Source of the DNA: Thermanaeromonas toyohensis ToBE
GTDB taxonomy: Bacteria > Bacillota > DSM-521 > Neomoorellales > Neomoorellaceae
Length of the DNA stretch: 64,000 nt
Direction of reading: 5' to 3'
Assembly: GCF_900176005.1 (NCBI RefSeq)
Contig: NZ_LT838272.1
Coordinates: 2,623,587-2,687,586 of the forward strand
Shown: piece after piece, positions 36,142-45,296 of the stretch
Numbering within the stretch: position 1 is the stretch's first letter
Layout: each line of letters starts with the position of its first letter
The notes under the pieces: model-generated
Told to the model about the DNA's origin: nothing
The model's input: the letters and a program-made list of their open reading frames with translations, nothing else
Database searches by the model: none
Program-made: the position numbers and the translations under genes

Positions 36142-36985
36142 AGGAACATCCCCCTTCGGGTTGATTTATTTTTTAGCAAATTATAGACTCGTGTATAATA
36201 TAGTGGTCCTTAGACTCCTCTGTTTCTTCTCAAAAACATATCTCTCATCTTTACCCTCCGCTTCTTCCTACACCTCCTTCCACTCTAACCTCTCATTTCT
36301 CTCACCCCCCTGACAGGCCATAACCTTCATTCCCAGCGGGCGCATGGACTTAATAGCCCTATTCCACACCATTAATCTTGATAGCAACTTCTCATATGCC
36401 CTTATCTGCTAGTATTCGGAAAATATTACAAGACACTATAGAATAAAGTACCTATTAAGTTGGGCTTCAGGAGCTGATGGTAACCTTGAAAGTCTTTGCA
36501 CACGACAATATAGAATTACTCCGGAATATAGAGCCAATTCTAGATCCTCTGCACTTAATACGCACAATTATCTTTTTACGCGTATTCATTAGCGGGAAAG
36601 GATATGTGTAAACGTGCAAATAAAGCCAGTCTCGCCTTGCGCCCATACTTTCTTCCGGCTCAAATTGCCTTGCTTCGTCCTTACTCTCGATCAAAACATC
36701 AATTCAGTCCGTCGTTCCATGCCGGAGCAGTTTGTTCATTATTACCGAATGTGGTTCTGTATCTTGAGTATTTATATTTCGCTCTTCCCCATGGTTTTTC
36801 CTTCAGAGCCATTAGGATTTTTGTTCGACAATATAGAAACTTTTATCCTCCTCAAGCATAGTAGCCAAGTAAGCTCAAATACCGCTTGGCATTAAGTCAG
36901 ATAATTTCACTACACCATCAATCCCCATAGGGGGAAGTAATTCGAATCGAAATCAAAACAATATACCGAACGAATACAAGCTTCC
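36142..36985. other. intergenic region upstream of the iron alcohol dehydrogenase
   Basis: 844 bp without a supportable gene. It holds a -10-like box (TATAAT on the minus strand at 36180-36185) for the dehydrogenase. Short frames near 36467-36895 have no family resemblance and low coding quality. No tRNA, repeat array or known riboswitch could be recognised. Confidence 0.5.
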
Positions 36986-38431
36986 TCAACTGGCAGCTTT
37001 CTTCAAAGCGAACAATTGTACTCCCCTCTGCCGTAACCACTTGGGTAACAGCTCATTCTCTACCCTTTCGCTCACCGCTGGTGCCCGCTTAAGCAGGAAC
37101 TCGGCCAAGGGCTCGCTTAGGTTTATTCCGCCTATGGCACCGTCGAAGATTAAAACCTTCCGGGTGCCGGTCACCTTGTAGGCGAATTCCATGGCCGCCT
37201 CCGTAGTCTCGGCCACCACGGCATACTTCATATAGTTGAGGTTTTGCGGATCGCGGTTGAAAAGATCAGCTTGCTCCCGGCCTACTACCACCGTAGGAAT
37301 ATGCTCGCTGAAGAAAGCACTGGGATATCCTGTCCAGGCGTAATTGTGGACGCACATCTTGATGGCCGGATTAAGGGGTGGTATATCATCTAGAAGGAGC
37401 TTGCCCTGCTTGCCGTAGAAGGCTTCTGTGTACCAAGTATAGGCTGGCAAGGGTTTGTCGAGATCATAAAGATCTGTATTAGCACCAGCGAAGTTAGCGT
37501 AAATAACTCCGGCGGAGAAGACGTAAACCACCGGACAAGGGAAGTCTAAGGCAACTATGCATTCGTCGATTTCGCCAAAGAGGGTCATTATCTTCCCATA
37601 ATACCGGCAGCCTAGCTGGGTTACCCGGTCATTTAAGGCGTAGAGATCAGTATCTGCATCCACGCCCATAATACCGTTGGGTGCTACCATTAAGAAGCAA
37701 GCAAAAGCGAATTTACTCTGGACAAAGGGCGAATCGAAGATAGCCCGAGCTGTAAAGTTGGCTGCCCGTGGACCTAAGTTTTGGTGATAAGTAGAGCGAG
37801 TTTCGATACGGGCATAGGACATGCCGAAGGGCTTTACCGCCCGGTCCACCTGCCGGTGGAAGTGGACCTCCCGCACATCAGAATTGTGAGCGTGGACAAT
37901 CCAGTCGGCATCGTAGATCTTTTTGATGCCATACAGGGTCCCGATCTCGGTCTCAATAGGGATACCCTCATCTATAGGTGCTACACCTATAGCCTTGCCA
38001 CCGAAATATTCATCCAGACCATAACGTTTAATATATTCCTCTGTCTCCCGGAAGCGTAAGCCCACCCCGGCCCGGAGACGAATATTCTTGCATCCCGTCC
38101 GGGCCTCAATCACATCCTTAATGGTTTTAAGCATCTCGGCATAGGGCTCACCACCCAGAAGAGTAAAACCATGGTGGGAGGCGAGAATATTTACCGAGTG
38201 CTCCGGCTTTATTTTGCTCATGTCGATCTTTTGCAGGGCTTCCTCCGTGGCCTTGCGAATGGCTGCTACTCCCTGGTCACTTGGATATATAACCTCGGGC
38301 AAATCCGGGAAGAGCTCCTTAAGGAGCACCGAAGTCATGCCCGGGAGCTCGCACACCCTTTTCCTCACCAGGGAAGGATCAATACCGTACTGGGATTTAC
38401 GCGGAGGTATTGGCGGTATGGGCGGACGCAT
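36986..38431 (-). CDS. divergent LarA-superfamily-like protein of unknown function
   Basis: A 481-residue protein that I cannot name. Part of it aligns by eye with LarA. GVGLRFRETEEYIKRYGLD resembles LarA's GxGTHRxMTEEE segment, and HAHNSDVREVHFHRQVDRAVK takes the place of the LarA loop GHIVPHRVAGFSGGGK. It has His190, Lys200 and His216, spaced 10 and 16 residues apart. The true LarA in this window has His171, Lys181 and His197 with the same spacings. In LarA these are a catalytic His, the cofactor-linked Lys and the nickel His. The GTHR His and the TRxTP Arg are not conserved (Arg125 and Phe89 regions). It is the last gene of a seven-gene operon. Confidence 0.6.
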   Translation of the reverse strand: MRPPIPPIPPRKSQYGIDPSLVRKRVCELPGMTSVLLKELFPDLPEVIYPSDQGVAAIRKATEEALQKIDMSKIKPEHSVNILASHHGFTLLGGEPYAEMLKTIKDVIEARTGCKNIRLRAGVGLRFRETEEYIKRYGLDEYFGGKAIGVAPIDEGIPIETEIGTLYGIKKIYDADWIVHAHNSDVREVHFHRQVDRAVKPFGMSYARIETRSTYHQNLGPRAANFTARAIFDSPFVQSKFAFACFLMVAPNGIMGVDADTDLYALNDRVTQLGCRYYGKIMTLFGEIDECIVALDFPCPVVYVFSAGVIYANFAGANTDLYDLDKPLPAYTWYTEAFYGKQGKLLLDDIPPLNPAIKMCVHNYAWTGYPSAFFSEHIPTVVVGREQADLFNRDPQNLNYMKYAVVAETTEAAMEFAYKVTGTRKVLIFDGAIGGINLSEPLAEFLLKRAPAVSERVENELLPKWLRQRGVQLFALKKAAS

Positions 38432-39052
38432 TTAAGCTTCCCTCCTTCCTTGCAGGGGTGCCGCTATCACCCGCTCGAAAAGTTTAATATCTTCATCAAA
38501 GTAGAACCCACGGCTGGCATACTTCTGTTTTACTTCCTCGGGGATGTCCCACACCGTAGGAGTCCGGCCGTACCACTGCCAGCCACCTTTAGGCGGCGCA
38601 GGCTTAATACCAGCAGCCTCCAGGAGCCTTAAGATGGGCTGGATGCACTCCACTTTACAACCGGTGCGGGCACCCGTCATGAAGGATACATCTTCCGGCG
38701 AGCGCGCTCCAAGTAAGATGGCCGCGGCCACTTCTTCAGCCCGGGTAGCGGTGCAGTAACAAATTATCTGCTCCGGATGGAGCCTCGCCCGGCGGCATAG
38801 CTCTATCACTTGGTTATAATCTACAGCATCCACGTTTACGGCCACCACCACGGGTTCTTCCCGCTTGGCCATAGTGATGGCGTAATCCGGGCAGCGTTGC
38901 TCACAAGCCGCACAACCCCGGCAGCGCTCTTTATCCACTACCGCTTTACGGTTTTCCACCTTGATGGCTAGAACTGGACACACCCGCTCGCAGGTCCGGC
39001 AAGCTTTACATTTTTCTTCGTCCACAACCGCCACAAGATTTACGACCTTCAA
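38432..39052 (-). CDS. ferredoxin with additional BFD-like [2Fe-2S] domain
   Basis: A 206-residue iron-sulfur protein. The N-terminus has two 4Fe-4S motifs, CKACRTCERVCP and CRGCAACEQRCP. A BFD-like segment follows, with CYC near residue 98 and CKVEC about 32 residues later, the C-x-C...C-x3-C pattern of [2Fe-2S] bacterioferritin-associated ferredoxins. The C-terminal 50 residues (KGGWQWYGRTPTVWDIP onward) are unknown. It lies between the HOA aldolase and the LarA-like gene with almost no spacing, so it is probably an electron carrier for this pathway. Confidence 0.82.
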   Translation of the reverse strand: MKVVNLVAVVDEEKCKACRTCERVCPVLAIKVENRKAVVDKERCRGCAACEQRCPDYAITMAKREEPVVVAVNVDAVDYNQVIELCRRARLHPEQIICYCTATRAEEVAAAILLGARSPEDVSFMTGARTGCKVECIQPILRLLEAAGIKPAPPKGGWQWYGRTPTVWDIPEEVKQKYASRGFYFDEDIKLFERVIAAPLQGRREA

Positions 39053-39055
39053 TTT

Positions 39056-40084
39056 TTAATTCCCTCCTTTCTTTTGTGCCAGTTGGTAAGCGACATCAAT
39101 GATCATATCTTCCTGTCCCCCGACCATCCGCCTCCTTCCTAATTCCACTAGGATATCCCGGGGATCCAAGCCGAACTTTTCGGCCGCCCGGTAAGTATGA
39201 AGAAGGAAACTAGAATATACGCCTGCATACCCCTGCATCAGAGGCGCATTGCGCACTACTTGGGGCCGGTGCATAATGGGTTCTACAATATCTTCCGCTA
39301 CATCCATAATCTTGTAAAAATCCACACCTGTCTGGTAACCTGCCTTTTCCAGTACTCCTACCAAAGCTTCTGTCTGTGCATTACCAGCACCAGCCCCTAA
39401 GCCCCGGCAAGCACCATCCAGGAAGGTAGCCCCGGCCTCCAGGGCCGCCAGGCAATTGGCGGTAGCTAAGGTTAAGTTATTGTGGGCGTGGAACCCCACC
39501 GGTACCTTAACCTTCTCCACCACCGCTCCTACCCGGGCCTTCACATCCTCAGGGAGCATGGCGCCGGCGGAGTCGCCTATATATATACAGTCCGCGCCGT
39601 AACTTTCAAAGAGCAGCGCCTGTTCTACCACCTTTTCCGGTGGGACCATGTGGGCCATCATGAGGAAGCCGAAAGCTTCCAGACCCATCTTTTTAGCCAG
39701 GCCAATGTGTTGTTCACCGATATCGGCTTCGGTGACATGGGTAGCCACCCTGACTGCCTTGGCGCCGCAGTCGATGGCCAGTTTCAGATCTTCTTGCGTA
39801 CCTATACCAGGAAGTAGCAGAACTGTTAGTTTAGCTTTCTTAATTACTTCGGCTGCCGCCTTAAGCATTTCTTCGTCGCTTAAAGCCGCCCAGCCGTAGT
39901 TATAGGAAGAGCCAGCTAGGCCATCCCCGTGGGACACCTCGATATACTCGATGCCTGCAGCATCCAGCCCGGCTGCTATAGCTGCGATCTGCTCCCGGGT
40001 GAACTGGTGGGCTACCGCGTGGCTACCGTCCCGTAGGGTAGTATCAAGTATATGGATAAATTTAGCTTTATTACCTCCGTTCAT
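39056..40084 (-). CDS. mhpE: 4-hydroxy-2-oxovalerate aldolase
   Basis: A 342-residue DmpG/MhpE-type aldolase that splits 4-hydroxy-2-oxopentanoate to pyruvate and acetaldehyde. The HMGL-like core [15 protein letters not shown] (metal-binding Asp, catalytic Arg and His) is at residues 12-26, HAHNN and the C-terminal communication domain follow. It overlaps the acetaldehyde dehydrogenase gene by 4 bases. In the known complex the acetaldehyde is channelled directly to that partner. Confidence 0.94.
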   Translation of the reverse strand: MNGGNKAKFIHILDTTLRDGSHAVAHQFTREQIAAIAAGLDAAGIEYIEVSHGDGLAGSSYNYGWAALSDEEMLKAAAEVIKKAKLTVLLLPGIGTQEDLKLAIDCGAKAVRVATHVTEADIGEQHIGLAKKMGLEAFGFLMMAHMVPPEKVVEQALLFESYGADCIYIGDSAGAMLPEDVKARVGAVVEKVKVPVGFHAHNNLTLATANCLAALEAGATFLDGACRGLGAGAGNAQTEALVGVLEKAGYQTGVDFYKIMDVAEDIVEPIMHRPQVVRNAPLMQGYAGVYSSFLLHTYRAAEKFGLDPRDILVELGRRRMVGGQEDMIIDVAYQLAQKKGGN

Positions 40085-40956
40085 GCTACCGCTTCCTTTC
40101 CCAGCATCCTAGCAGCCAATTTTTCTCCCACAGCTACGGCTGCCGCGGTTATGATATCCAAATTCCCTGAATACTTCGGTAGGAAATCTCCAGCACCTTC
40201 TACCTCGATGATGGTAGTAACTTTATGCCCGTCCAGGATGGGAGGGACACGCAACCGGTAGCCCGGTACATAACTTTGGACTTCTTTAACCATCTTAAAT
40301 ACTGCCTCTTTTATGGCTTTTTCGTCAGGATTTTCCACTTCTACATAAATGGTATTGGTCATGATAATAGGTGGCTCTGCTGGGTTCAGGATAATAATGG
40401 CTTTTCCTTTCTGGGCACCTCCTATGACGCAGAGGGCCTTAGCCGTAGTCTGGGTGAATTCATCGATGTTCTGCCGCGTACCTGGACCAGCGCTTTTACT
40501 GGCGATAGCCGCGACGATCTCAGCATAGCGCGCCCCGGCCACTTTATTTATGGCATATACTATAGGCACTGTAGCCTGGCCTCCGCAGGTCACCATGTTT
40601 AAATTGGGCGCCTCATATAAATCTTTAAGGTTAACCGGCGGAACTACATAAGGCCCCACTGCTGCTGGGGTAAGGTCTATGGCGATCTTTCCGGCCGCCT
40701 TAAGTAAGGGCGCATGCTGAAGGTGGTGCCGCGCACCTGTGGCATCAAAAACTATTTTTATACTCTCATCCTCTAGCACAGGCTTTATACCTTCCGTGGT
40801 GGTCCGTATACCTAAAGCCCGCGCCCTTTTTATCCCTTCTGATTCTACAATCCCCGCCATGAGCTCCATCTTGAGGTACCGGCTGCGCAAGATCTTGTAC
40901 ATAAGATCCGAACCGATATTGCCCGGGCCGATAACGGCTACCTTAATACGATCCAC
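40081..40956 (-). CDS. mhpF: acetaldehyde dehydrogenase (acetylating)
   Basis: A 291-residue DmpF/MhpF-type enzyme that converts acetaldehyde, CoA and NAD to acetyl-CoA. The Rossmann motif is IGPGNIGSD at residues 9-17, and the catalytic Cys is in [12 protein letters not shown]. It overlaps the aldolase gene (ATGA-type), matching the physical aldolase-dehydrogenase complex. It is short, like the aromatic-pathway enzymes and unlike AdhE. Confidence 0.95.
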   Translation of the reverse strand: MDRIKVAVIGPGNIGSDLMYKILRSRYLKMELMAGIVESEGIKRARALGIRTTTEGIKPVLEDESIKIVFDATGARHHLQHAPLLKAAGKIAIDLTPAAVGPYVVPPVNLKDLYEAPNLNMVTCGGQATVPIVYAINKVAGARYAEIVAAIASKSAGPGTRQNIDEFTQTTAKALCVIGGAQKGKAIIILNPAEPPIIMTNTIYVEVENPDEKAIKEAVFKMVKEVQSYVPGYRLRVPPILDGHKVTTIIEVEGAGDFLPKYSGNLDIITAAAVAVGEKLAARMLGKEAVA

Positions 40957-40980
40957 CCCACAAGCCTCCTTCGTCTTTAG

Positions 40981-41754
40981 CTAGATAAAACGTAAACTTA
41001 AGGTCCCCAAGCCGTAGAAGGATACGGTAAACACATCTCCGGCTGCTGCTTCTACCGCAGCAGTTATGGCCCCGGACAAAATTATCTCCCCTGCTTCCAA
41101 GGCAATGTCGAATTCAGCTAGTTTATTAGCCAGCCAGGCTACAGCCGCGGCCGGGTGGCCCCACACCGCTGCACCTGCGCCGGTATTGACTACCTGGCCG
41201 TTCTTCTCTAGCACCATACCAATAAGGCGGAGATCAAGATCTTTAACCGGTACCATACGGCTACCTAGTACGAACCGCCCGCTGGAAGCGTTATCAGCTA
41301 TTGTATCAGGTAGCTTAATCTTCCAGTCGCGTATGCGGCTATCCACTATCTCAATGGCCGGCATTACGCCTTCTGTGGCCCGGAAAACATCGGCAATGGT
41401 TACCCCCGGGCCCTTTAAAGTATCTTTAAGGATAAAGGCAATTTCTCCTTCTACCCGGGGCCACAATAGCTCATCCCGCGGACAAGGCTCTCCCTCAAGA
41501 AGAAGCATATGGTCCAAAAGGTGCCCGTAATCAGGCTCTTTAACCCCCAAGAGATCCTGCATGGCCTTGCTGGTAAGGCCGATCTTTTTCCCTATCACCC
41601 TTCGGCCCTGTTTTAATTTCATCTCCACCCCCGCAAGTTGAATACGGTAGGCCTCTTCTACCGTCAACCCAGGGTAAGTAGAAGTGAGGGGCTCGATGGG
41701 TCTTCTTTGAATTTCAGCTTCGAGTAATTCCTTGGCGATGGCTTGAAGATCCAC
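40981..41754 (-). CDS. mhpD: 2-oxopent-4-enoate hydratase / 4-oxalocrotonate decarboxylase family protein
   Basis: A 257-residue member of the MhpD/DmpE/DmpH family. Typical segments are GKKIGLTSKAMQ, EGEIAFILKDTL with metal-binding Glu residues, MPAIEIVDSRI and VWGHPAAAVAWLAN. Hydratases make 4-hydroxy-2-oxopentanoate from 2-hydroxypentadienoate; close relatives decarboxylate 4-oxalocrotonate. The adjacent aldolase and dehydrogenase fit the hydratase role. I cannot separate the two by sequence. Confidence 0.88.
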   Translation of the reverse strand: MDLQAIAKELLEAEIQRRPIEPLTSTYPGLTVEEAYRIQLAGVEMKLKQGRRVIGKKIGLTSKAMQDLLGVKEPDYGHLLDHMLLLEGEPCPRDELLWPRVEGEIAFILKDTLKGPGVTIADVFRATEGVMPAIEIVDSRIRDWKIKLPDTIADNASSGRFVLGSRMVPVKDLDLRLIGMVLEKNGQVVNTGAGAAVWGHPAAAVAWLANKLAEFDIALEAGEIILSGAITAAVEAAAGDVFTVSFYGLGTLSLRFI

Positions 41755-41845
41755 ATGTATAGCCTCCTAATCTTAATATTTTGGTTACAGCTCCCCATTC
41801 TCCTTAAGGCGCTGCTTCCAGGGTATGATGGCCCCTTCCCAAGGT

Positions 41846-42757
41846 TTATCTTTCCACATAAGCACTATGGGCGAAGTTACCCACCTTCTCCTGCCAACGG
41901 CGGCGCAAGGCAGAAGCGATCTTTTCGGCTAGGGAAGCGTCATCTATACCTTGAGCGAGTCCTTCTAAAAGGGCCTGGCATCCCAATTTTGCTTCCTCAT
42001 GGGGACCCGGCAGGGCCACTAGCCGGGTAATCCCAACACGGCCCACAGCTATGCGCACGCCTTCCTTATGATGGCGTCGCCTATCCGGTGTAAACTTTAG
42101 TATCCATGGCGTATGGGCTTGAGGGTCTAGCTGTAGAATGGCCTCTATATTACAATCTTTATCTTCGGCACCCACACCACCGGTGGTAATAATAAGACCA
42201 TATCCCTGTTCTATGGCTCCTTCCAGCTTATTAACTGCCGCGGTTAAGTCGTCCTCCAGAATTCCTCCGAAGCTCACTTTATAACCTGCGGATCGGAGAG
42301 CTTCCATAATGTAAGGAGAATTGGTATCTTGGATTTTCCCGGCTAGAAGCTCACTCCCGGAGGCGAAGACCAAAGCCCGCCGCGCCACGGCCTCCCCAAC
42401 TTCCCGGGACATCTTCTCCGAAGCCCTTAAGATTTCCTGGGCTAAAGCGGGTTCCAGGGCGATAAGTCCTAGTACTCCTTCTGAATGGAGGGAGGCTCCA
42501 GGTCCCAATGTAACTCCCGGGAGATTCCTTAATCTCTCCAAGATATCCTTACCCTTACCGGCCACCATCTCCGCCTGGATGCGCCGGCGGAGCACATCGA
42601 AAGCTACCACTCCTGGCCGGACGTCTACTACCATAACTTCATTTTCAGCCAACCCCAAAGCCCGGGCAGCAACAGCCGCCACCTGGGCTAAGTCTACACC
42701 TTCAAGCTCTATATCTTCTATCCAAAAGGTGGTTTTCTCCAGTAAGTCCCATTCCAT
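41846..42757 (-). CDS. molybdopterin-binding (MoCF/CinA-like) domain protein
   Basis: A 303-residue protein in two parts. The first 130 residues are not recognised (FWIEDIELEGVDLAQVAAVAARAL starts here with acidic character). Residues 135-230 form a MoCF biosynthesis domain, with ASGSELLAGKIQDTNS, LEDDLTAAVNKLEGA and IITTGGVGAEDKD, the pattern of CinA and MoeA/MogA. It is translated straight after the NadC-like gene. Its presence in a catabolic operon is unusual. It may bind or handle a pterin- or nucleotide-type cofactor. Confidence 0.75.
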   Translation of the reverse strand: MEWDLLEKTTFWIEDIELEGVDLAQVAAVAARALGLAENEVMVVDVRPGVVAFDVLRRRIQAEMVAGKGKDILERLRNLPGVTLGPGASLHSEGVLGLIALEPALAQEILRASEKMSREVGEAVARRALVFASGSELLAGKIQDTNSPYIMEALRSAGYKVSFGGILEDDLTAAVNKLEGAIEQGYGLIITTGGVGAEDKDCNIEAILQLDPQAHTPWILKFTPDRRRHHKEGVRIAVGRVGITRLVALPGPHEEAKLGCQALLEGLAQGIDDASLAEKIASALRRRWQEKVGNFAHSAYVER

Positions 42758-43573
42758 TTATAACTTCTCCCCGTTAGTCTTACCTACTACATCCAGCCGG
42801 AAATCCAATAAGGGGGCATCGATGATAGCGCGCCCCACATCCACGATATCAGCCCCCGCGCTGATAACTTCTTCGAGATTCCTCTTATTAACTCCTCCAG
42901 CAAAAGCTAGTTTAATTCGGTCGCGGAAACCTTCTTTAAAGGCTACTTCCTGTACTACCTTTAAGTGTTCTAACCTCCCCGTATCCACCATGAGGATGTG
43001 GGCTCCTCCAGTTACAGCTTTCCTTGCCTCTTCCTCTAAAGGCTCACCCTCTCCTCGTAGCTGTACTACAATCACTCTCCCTTGGAGTTCCCGGGCACGG
43101 CGCACCGCCGGGATTATACCTCCGAACATACGGATGTAGTTTTTATCCAGATAAACAAAGGGTTCATCTACTATCCGGATTCCTGCGCCACCTGTAGCGA
43201 TGGCCTGGCGCAGTTCTGCCCGGACCTCCAAGGGTACTTTCTTCCATGCCCCACATACTACCTTTACCCGGCCCTTGGCTAAGGTGACTAATTCATACGC
43301 CGCAGTAGCTACACCCGAAGCCTTACCAATGCACCCTAGCAACTCTTCCTCTGCTCGGGTTACCTGCCAGGCCGTGCCCATGGCTCGACAAATGCAGGTA
43401 TTAGGGGTGATCCGTTGGCCTTCTGGCATTAGCCATTGTATATCTAAACCTAGCCCTTGGGCCGCTTCCTTCAGCCTCCCCGTCCCCGCCAAGATCCCTG
43501 GCTGTAGAGCGGTGATCTCCAGTATAAACTTATGCTCTCCCAGCGGGGTTAACAAGAACTCCCTAACATCCAA
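42758..43573 (-). CDS. NadC/ModD-like phosphoribosyltransferase family protein
   Basis: A 271-residue protein resembling quinolinate phosphoribosyltransferase NadC. EELLGCIGKASGVAT matches the ERxxLNxLxxxSGIAT helix, YLDKNYIRMFGGIIPAVRRAR matches the KDNHIxxxGG segment, and LAFAGGVNKRNLEEVISAGAD matches the C-terminal barrel. The classic DTRKTxPG motif is absent (CGAWKKVPLEVR is in its place), so normal NadC activity is doubtful. ModD proteins of molybdenum loci are also of this family. It is the first gene of the seven-gene operon. Confidence 0.72.
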   Translation of the reverse strand: MDVREFLLTPLGEHKFILEITALQPGILAGTGRLKEAAQGLGLDIQWLMPEGQRITPNTCICRAMGTAWQVTRAEEELLGCIGKASGVATAAYELVTLAKGRVKVVCGAWKKVPLEVRAELRQAIATGGAGIRIVDEPFVYLDKNYIRMFGGIIPAVRRARELQGRVIVVQLRGEGEPLEEEARKAVTGGAHILMVDTGRLEHLKVVQEVAFKEGFRDRIKLAFAGGVNKRNLEEVISAGADIVDVGRAIIDAPLLDFRLDVVGKTNGEKL

Positions 43574-43584
43574 GGGGGACCATC

Positions 43585-43615
43585 CTATTCGACTATATCG
43601 TATGCTATTCGATTA
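43585..43615. promoter_or_regulatory. direct repeat upstream of the seven-gene operon
   Basis: CTATTCGACTA (43585-43595) and CTATTCGATTA (43605-43615) are spaced exactly 20 bp apart, in the promoter region of the NadC-like gene. Two helical turns of spacing suggest a tandem regulator site. Confidence 0.5.
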
Positions 43616-43766
43616 CTAATTTATTTCTACATGACTTTTGGTTTTCCTGCAAAACCAGAAGAAATTTTGTTCTACATTATCGAAAATTATTTTCTGTCAC
43701 CGCACTAAGGCGAAGGATTTTTAGAAGACCATGCCATACTATATAGTAAGAAAAGGAGGCATAGAT

Positions 43767-44600
43767 ATGGATCTCCTTAGCCTTATATGGCTTATTCTTC
43801 TTATCTCTGCCTTTTTACCTATGTTGCACCAGCGGCGTATTGAAGCAGCCCGGCTACGGCTTATACGAAGCTTCGAAAAGAAGCGAGGTTCACGCCTTAT
43901 AACCCTTATCCACCGCCAGGAGTCTTTAAGCCTTCTGGGTATCCCTCTAACGCGGTATATCAATATAGAAGACTCAGAGCAACTACTCCGGGCTATAAGG
44001 CTTACGCCCGAGGATATGCCCATTGACCTGGTTCTCCACACCCCAGGAGGTCTGGTACTAGCTGCAGAGCAGATCGCCCATGCCATTTTAAAACACCGGG
44101 GTAAGGTTACCGTATACATCCCCCATTATGCCATGTCCGGCGGCACCCTCATAGCCCTGGCAGCTGACGAAATCGTTATGGATGAAAATGCTGTGTTGGG
44201 GCCTGTGGACCCTCAACTGGGCCAATATCCAGCAGCCTCTATCCTGCAAGTCCTGGCCCAAAAGCCCATCAATGAAATCGATGACCGGACCCTTATCCTA
44301 GGTGATATGGCCCGTAAGGCTATGAATCAGGTACGGGAAAGCCTCATCCAGATCTTAAGCGAAAAGATGGAGCACTCCAAGGCAGAGGAATTGGCCAGTA
44401 TCTTAAGTGAAGGGCGCTGGACTCACGATTATCCCATCACCGTAGAAGAGCTACAAAAGATGGGCTTGCCGGTTAAAGTAGGGCTTCCCCGGGAAATCTA
44501 TCAGCTTATGGAACTTTATCCCCAACCAGCCGGTCGCCGCCCATCAGTGCAGTATATACCTTTGCCTTACGGGCGAGAAAATGAGAGGCCAAGAGCGTAA
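43767..44600 (+). CDS. SDH/SppA-like ClpP-fold membrane protease
   Basis: A 277-residue protein of the serine dehydrogenase proteinase family (DUF114-type). One N-terminal membrane helix (residues 2-20) precedes a ClpP/crotonase-fold domain with HTPGG at 91-95 and the likely nucleophile Ser124 in YAMSGGTLIAL. A conserved PVDPQLGQYPAAS follows. It probably cuts membrane-linked peptides. The start at 43767 has AAGGAGG nine bases upstream; the frame is open to 43731. It is the only rightward gene in this stretch and has its own terminator. Confidence 0.88.
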   Translation: MDLLSLIWLILLISAFLPMLHQRRIEAARLRLIRSFEKKRGSRLITLIHRQESLSLLGIPLTRYINIEDSEQLLRAIRLTPEDMPIDLVLHTPGGLVLAAEQIAHAILKHRGKVTVYIPHYAMSGGTLIALAADEIVMDENAVLGPVDPQLGQYPAASILQVLAQKPINEIDDRTLILGDMARKAMNQVRESLIQILSEKMEHSKAEELASILSEGRWTHDYPITVEELQKMGLPVKVGLPREIYQLMELYPQPAGRRPSVQYIPLPYGRENERPRA

Positions 44601-44632
44601 AAGGCCCCTGCCTTAATAAGCAAGGGCCCTTT
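44599..44632 (+). terminator. terminator after the SDH-family protease
   Basis: AAAAGGCCCCTGC faces GCAAGGGCCCTTT, followed by ATTTTTTA. Confidence 0.8.
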
Positions 44633-44667
44633 ATTTTTTAATAATATGACTAGTTTACAATATACTT

Positions 44668-45000
44668 TTAAGCCCGGGGCTGGAAGCCCATCTGTCCCAT
44701 CTGGACAGGGCCTACTCCAACCTGGGCCTGAAGCCGCATAGCCTCTTGTCGCATCTGTTGCTGGAGCTGATTTATATCCTGCATGTTGGCCATCTGCAGG
44801 TTGTACCAACCCCGGGCGTTTAGGGAATCAAAGACCATTTTAAGGCAGTTCTGCTCGTCCTGGTAAATATTAAAAAAATCCCGCCTTAGGTCTTGGTTTG
44901 CGCATTCAGTGATAGCCATGTTGTAACAAGACGCTAAAAACTTCTGGCTAGCCAAGCAATCGCTGGCCATGAGCTTATCATCCATTCCCGGAATGGGCAT
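44668..45000 (-). CDS. CotF-like spore coat protein
   Basis: A 110-residue helical protein of the spore coat CotF family. The core MASDCLASQKFLASCYNMAITEC and LRRDFFNIYQDEQNCLKMVFD fits the ferritin-like helical hairpin. The C-terminus is Met/Gln-rich (QQQMRQEAMRLQAQ and GPVQMGQMG). It starts 12 bp after a smaller CotF-type gene, so the two likely form one coat-protein unit. Confidence 0.8.
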   Translation of the reverse strand: MPIPGMDDKLMASDCLASQKFLASCYNMAITECANQDLRRDFFNIYQDEQNCLKMVFDSLNARGWYNLQMANMQDINQLQQQMRQEAMRLQAQVGVGPVQMGQMGFQPRA

Positions 45001-45012
45001 ACCTTTCCCCCC

Positions 45013-45210
45013 TTACATCAACTGCTGGCCACCCAGGTGGCGCATTAGAGTATTGTAATGGCGCTGATGGGCTTGCTGTAAGGAGCTAAAAAGTTGTTTC
45101 AATTGGGGATCGGTACATTGGGCTGCATAGACACCGCATTTTTGGATCATAAGAAGCTCAGAACTTAAGTTCTCCCTTAACTGCATCAGTTCTGCTTGGG
45201 TCAACGGCAT
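45013..45210 (-). CDS. small CotF-like protein
   Basis: A 65-residue helical protein that pairs with the larger CotF-like gene. It has the family's LSSELLMIQKCGVYAAQCTD and LKQLFSSLQQAHQRHYNTL, and ends in GGQQLM. It is probably a spore coat component or structural partner. A GGAGGGTTCC-type site precedes the ATG. Confidence 0.75.
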   Translation of the reverse strand: MPLTQAELMQLRENLSSELLMIQKCGVYAAQCTDPQLKQLFSSLQQAHQRHYNTLMRHLGGQQLM

Positions 45211-45296
45211 AGGAACCCTCCTTAACGCTTTGGTCCTAAGTTTACTACCCTAAGTTTTCCCCTTTAACTTCGTCCTATACGTTACTTCCCCTTTCT

